This document shows, one piece after another, positions 6,977 to 9,030 of a stretch of DNA of 9,030 nucleotides. The notes under the pieces were generated by a model. It saw nothing but the letters and a program-made list of their open reading frames with translations. It made no database searches and was not told the DNA's origin. Origin of the DNA: an uncultured Bacteroidota bacterium (GTDB taxonomy: Bacteria; Bacteroidota; Bacteroidia; Bacteroidales; VadinHA17); assembly GCA_903865465.1 (NCBI GenBank), contig CAIPJU010000824.1, positions 1 through 9,030 of the forward strand. Direction: 5' to 3'. A program made the translations under genes and the position numbers. Every line of letters begins with the position of its first letter. The first letter of the stretch is position 1.

Positions 6977-7095
6977 TATAATAGATGGATGGGATAATTA
7001 TAACTCCTCATTCGCTTATTTTATCTTCCGGTGTCGGAAAGCAGATGAGTATTTTTTTTAGGTTGTCCGCAAGGTTATTAACCCCAAAGTTCATC

Positions 7096-7103
7096 TATCT
7101 TTG
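7096..7103 (+). promoter_or_regulatory. Candidate -7 promoter element for the hexosaminidase gene
   Basis: TATCTTTG is a perfect match to the Bacteroidota -7 consensus TAnnTTTG and lies 108 bases before the ATG at 7212, giving a leader of about 100 bases. No good TTTG-type -33 box stands 19-21 bases upstream, so the call rests on the -7 match and position. The leader shows no SD sequence before the start codon. Confidence 0.4.
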
Positions 7104-7211
7104 ATCTTTGCAGTTGTTTTTTAAATCAGATGATAGTTCTTTAGCAACAATTTGTGCATACTCTATATCCTTCTATATTTGACTATTAGTAAACAATAAA
7201 GTACCTTTAAT

Positions 7212-8858
7212 ATGAAACGCAACAAGGAAATAGTAATAAGCTTTTATTCAACAGCTTTCTTTTTATTATTTTTAATCTTATCTTCCTGTAAAGCCCATAA
7301 AGAGTATCAGGAACCCTCCGCAAAAAACACACATGGCATTATACCCCTTCCAACGTCAGTCGATTTTCAGGAAGGATTCTTTACCCTGAACAGGAATGTT
7401 GTCTTCTCCGGGAGTGACAGCTTCCCCTCTGCAACTAAAATAGTTACAGCTGCTTTGAATCTTGCCCTTACCGGAGGATATAGCAGCAAAAGCAATGCAG
7501 CTGGTCCTGAAATCAGATTTGTATCCGATACAGGTATTCCAGACGAAGGTTATAAACTGGTAATTTCAGCCAAAGGGATTACTATTTCCGCCGGAAAAGC
7601 AGCAGGGGCATTTTATGCTTCCCAGTCGCTCAGACAGATGATATGGAACCTTACCCTGGGTCAAAAGCAGGAGTCGATTAAACTTCCTCTGGTTTCCATA
7701 ACGGATGCACCCAAATATGGATGGAGAGGTTTTCATATAGATGTGGCACGTCACTTTTTCACTAAGGAATACATAATGAAAACCATCGACTGGCTGGCTC
7801 TTTATAAATTCAACAAACTGCAGATTCATCTGACCGACGACCAGGGATGGAGGATTCAGATTGATCAATTCCCTCTGCTGACAGAGAAGGGCGCCTGGAG
7901 AACATTCAATAATTATGACTCGGCCTGCATGAAAAAGTCAGAGTCTGATTCGAGATACCAGATTGACAGCCGTTTTATCAAAGTAGTTGATGGAAAAACA
8001 GTGTATGGAGGATTTTATACAAAACAGGATATAAATGAAATAGTAAAGCATGCTTCTGATAATTTTATTGAGGTGATCCCCGAAATAGACATGCCGGGCC
8101 ATATGTCAGCAGCAATATCTGCGTACCCGTTTTTATCATGTACTGGAACAGCTGGATGGGGAACCGAATTTTCCTACCCGATCTGTCCATGCAATGAGGA
8201 ATCGATGAAGTTTTGCTATAAGGTATGGGATGAAGTTGCCGCCCTCTTCCCTTCAAGCCTTGTGCATATAGGCTGCGATGAAGTGGAGAAAGGTACCTGG
8301 GAAGCTTCCTCCGATTGCCAGAAATACATGAGTGCTAATAACTTATCAGGTGTTAATGCCATACAAAACAACTTTGTGGTCCTTTTGCAGAAATATCTTG
8401 AGAATAAAGGCAAGAAAGTTATTGCCTGGGATGATGTGATCGATGGCAACGTCGATAAAGATCTTGTTCTCATGTACTGGCGTGACTGGGTGGGCGATTC
8501 TCCGGTTCGTGGCGCAAAAAATGGAAACAGTCTGATTTTTACGCCATGGACACTATTTTACCTCAGCGGGGATAACAGTGATGCAGCTTTAAAAAACCAG
8601 TATGAGTACGATGCCTCTTCAATATTCAACTCTCAGGTTATGACTAAAATTACCGGTTTCCAGGGTTGCGTATGGACCGAGGATATTCCCTCTGAAGCCG
8701 TGTTTGAGTACATGGTCTATCCCCGTCTTCAGGCTCTTTCCGAAACAGAATGGTCGAAAGGGAAAGACTGGAGCTCTTTCAGGATGAGACTGAAAACACA
8801 TCTCCAATATATGACTGCAATGCATATAGGTTATCGTGAACCAAATCTGAATTTATAA
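7212..8858 (+). CDS. GH20 beta-N-acetylhexosaminidase, lipoprotein
   Basis: Glycoside hydrolase family 20 exo-enzyme removing terminal beta-linked GlcNAc/GalNAc by substrate-assisted catalysis, 548 aa. Lipoprotein signal ending LILSSC (Cys26), so membrane-anchored outside the cytoplasm. Residues about 42-165 are the GH20b domain (GIIPLPTSVDFQEG; AFYASQSLRQM). The catalytic TIM barrel starts at WRGFHIDVARHFF (171-183; Arg172 likely binds substrate), then HLTDDQGWRI (206-215) and EIDMPGH (301-307). The catalytic pair Asp356-Glu357 lies in HIGCDEV, where most relatives have HIGGDE. Pocket aromatics are Trp406, Trp423 and Trp488 (GCVWTE). It ends just after the barrel (IGYREP), a normal short form without accessory domains, and is complete. 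Start ATG 7212 gives a full signal peptide; no SD is seen. Stands alone between the divergent spacer and an insertion-sequence end. Likely acts on chitin oligomers, peptidoglycan fragments or glycoprotein glycans; the sequence does not decide which. Confidence 0.95.
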   Translation: MKRNKEIVISFYSTAFFLLFLILSSCKAHKEYQEPSAKNTHGIIPLPTSVDFQEGFFTLNRNVVFSGSDSFPSATKIVTAALNLALTGGYSSKSNAAGPEIRFVSDTGIPDEGYKLVISAKGITISAGKAAGAFYASQSLRQMIWNLTLGQKQESIKLPLVSITDAPKYGWRGFHIDVARHFFTKEYIMKTIDWLALYKFNKLQIHLTDDQGWRIQIDQFPLLTEKGAWRTFNNYDSACMKKSESDSRYQIDSRFIKVVDGKTVYGGFYTKQDINEIVKHASDNFIEVIPEIDMPGHMSAAISAYPFLSCTGTAGWGTEFSYPICPCNEESMKFCYKVWDEVAALFPSSLVHIGCDEVEKGTWEASSDCQKYMSANNLSGVNAIQNNFVVLLQKYLENKGKKVIAWDDVIDGNVDKDLVLMYWRDWVGDSPVRGAKNGNSLIFTPWTLFYLSGDNSDAALKNQYEYDASSIFNSQVMTKITGFQGCVWTEDIPSEAVFEYMVYPRLQALSETEWSKGKDWSSFRMRLKTHLQYMTAMHIGYREPNLNL

Positions 8859-8890
8859 CTATATTGCCACAAATATTTTAAATAATAATT

Positions 8891-9030
8891 CAATGTCGTT
8901 TAGTTAGCATTTTTTTATAATCGTTTGTAGTTCATAGAATAAGGTCGTTTGGGCTTCATCTTTCGGGGCTCGCTTCTTCCTGGTCTGATGATTTCCCTGG
9001 TCTTTTTGACAATATCGTCAAAAGCCTCTA
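8891..9030 (-). mobile_element. End of a probable IS4-family insertion sequence (partial)
   Basis: A transposase C-terminus runs off the window edge. Beyond its stop, CAATGTCGTTTAGTTAGCA (8891-8909) looks like the element's terminal inverted repeat. It resembles the end of E. coli IS4 as I recall it (AATGCCGATCAGTTAAG; about 12 of 17 positions agree), a comparison from memory. The outer boundary would then be near 8891, about 32 bases after the hexosaminidase stop, in an AT-rich target. The AATAATAATT just outside (8881-8890) could be part of a target duplication. The other end lies outside the window. Confidence 0.5.
8915..9030 (-). CDS. Transposase C-terminus, probable IS4 family (partial)
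   Basis: An open frame enters from the right edge on the minus strand and stops with TAA at 8917-8915, giving 37 full codons. It reads EAFDDIVKKTREIIRPGRS, then EPRKMKPKRPYSMNYKRL. This strongly basic tail, with a helix followed by R-P-G-R-x-x-P-R-K, looks like the C-terminus of IS4-type DDE transposases, which commonly end in a (G)R-x-x-PR-K/R-rich tail. The catalytic DDE residues would be outside the window and cannot be checked. It is too short for firm family assignment; the nearby inverted-repeat-like end supports the transposase reading. It converges on the hexosaminidase gene. Confidence 0.6.
   Translation of the reverse strand, partial: EAFDDIVKKTREIIRPGRSEPRKMKPKRPYSMNYKRL

Larger units (their letters stand above)
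6877..7211. other. 335-base divergent intergenic region, no gene seen
   Basis: AT-rich spacer between the divergent lipocalin-like gene (minus) and hexosaminidase gene (plus). No open frame with convincing codons or signal peptide was found on either strand. It holds a candidate promoter for each side, described separately, and an imperfect hairpin: TTCCG-GTGT-CGGAA (7026-7039), possibly enclosed by CTCAT (7007-7011) and ATGAG (7045-7049), followed by eight T (7052-7059). That resembles a weak terminator, but no transcript is known to enter it. Nothing else supportable was seen. Confidence 0.6.

Noticed and set aside
7566..7868. 100-codon minus-strand frame inside the hexosaminidase gene
   Set aside because: It overlaps the conserved GH20 catalytic region; the sense strand explains the sequence.

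Overview
The window looks like chromosomal DNA of an environmental Bacteroidota, probably Bacteroidales-like. The signs are moderately AT-rich DNA, a TonB-dependent receptor with an N-terminal CarboxypepD_reg-type domain, several Bacteroidota-style lipoproteins, starts with no clear Shine-Dalgarno sequence, and boxes resembling the Bacteroidota -7 promoter element TAnnTTTG. The assignment rests on gene content and signals, not on a database match.

Left part (1-5270): an apparent three-gene plus-strand operon. It encodes a TonB-dependent outer-membrane receptor of the TIGR01782-like type (96-2825), a right-handed parallel beta-helix lipoprotein (2847-4139) and a secreted YncE/YVTN-type beta-propeller protein (4163-5176). 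The gaps are only 21 and 23 bases, and a strong intrinsic terminator follows at 5224-5267. No SusD is present; the beta-helix lipoprotein sits where SusD would be expected. A perfect 7-bp inverted repeat at 20-36 is a possible operator.

Middle part (5271-6363): a lipoprotein phosphatase of the tartrate-resistant/purple acid phosphatase (ACP5-like) family (5305-6300), closed by a 13-bp-stem terminator at 6324-6362. The terminator overlaps the end of a convergent minus-strand gene (6352-6876) for a small secreted lipocalin-like protein with a Gly-Gly-Pro repeat. In the phosphatase the Tyr that normally ligates Fe(III) is a Gln.

Right part (6877-9030): a 335-base divergent intergenic region, a complete GH20 beta-N-acetylhexosaminidase lipoprotein (7212-8858), and at the edge the end of an insertion sequence. 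The last 116 bases encode, on the minus strand, the C-terminus of a probable IS4-family transposase. A terminal-inverted-repeat-like sequence starts near 8891.

Working together (inference): the receptor, surface-lipoprotein candidate and beta-propeller look like an envelope uptake module. The adjacent phosphatase makes a phosphorylated or organophosphate substrate possible but unproven. The hexosaminidase is a separate unit for trimming terminal GlcNAc/GalNAc. I saw no CRISPR, tRNA or rRNA, and no clearly new defence or mobile system. The most interesting items are the SusD-less receptor operon and the variant phosphatase.
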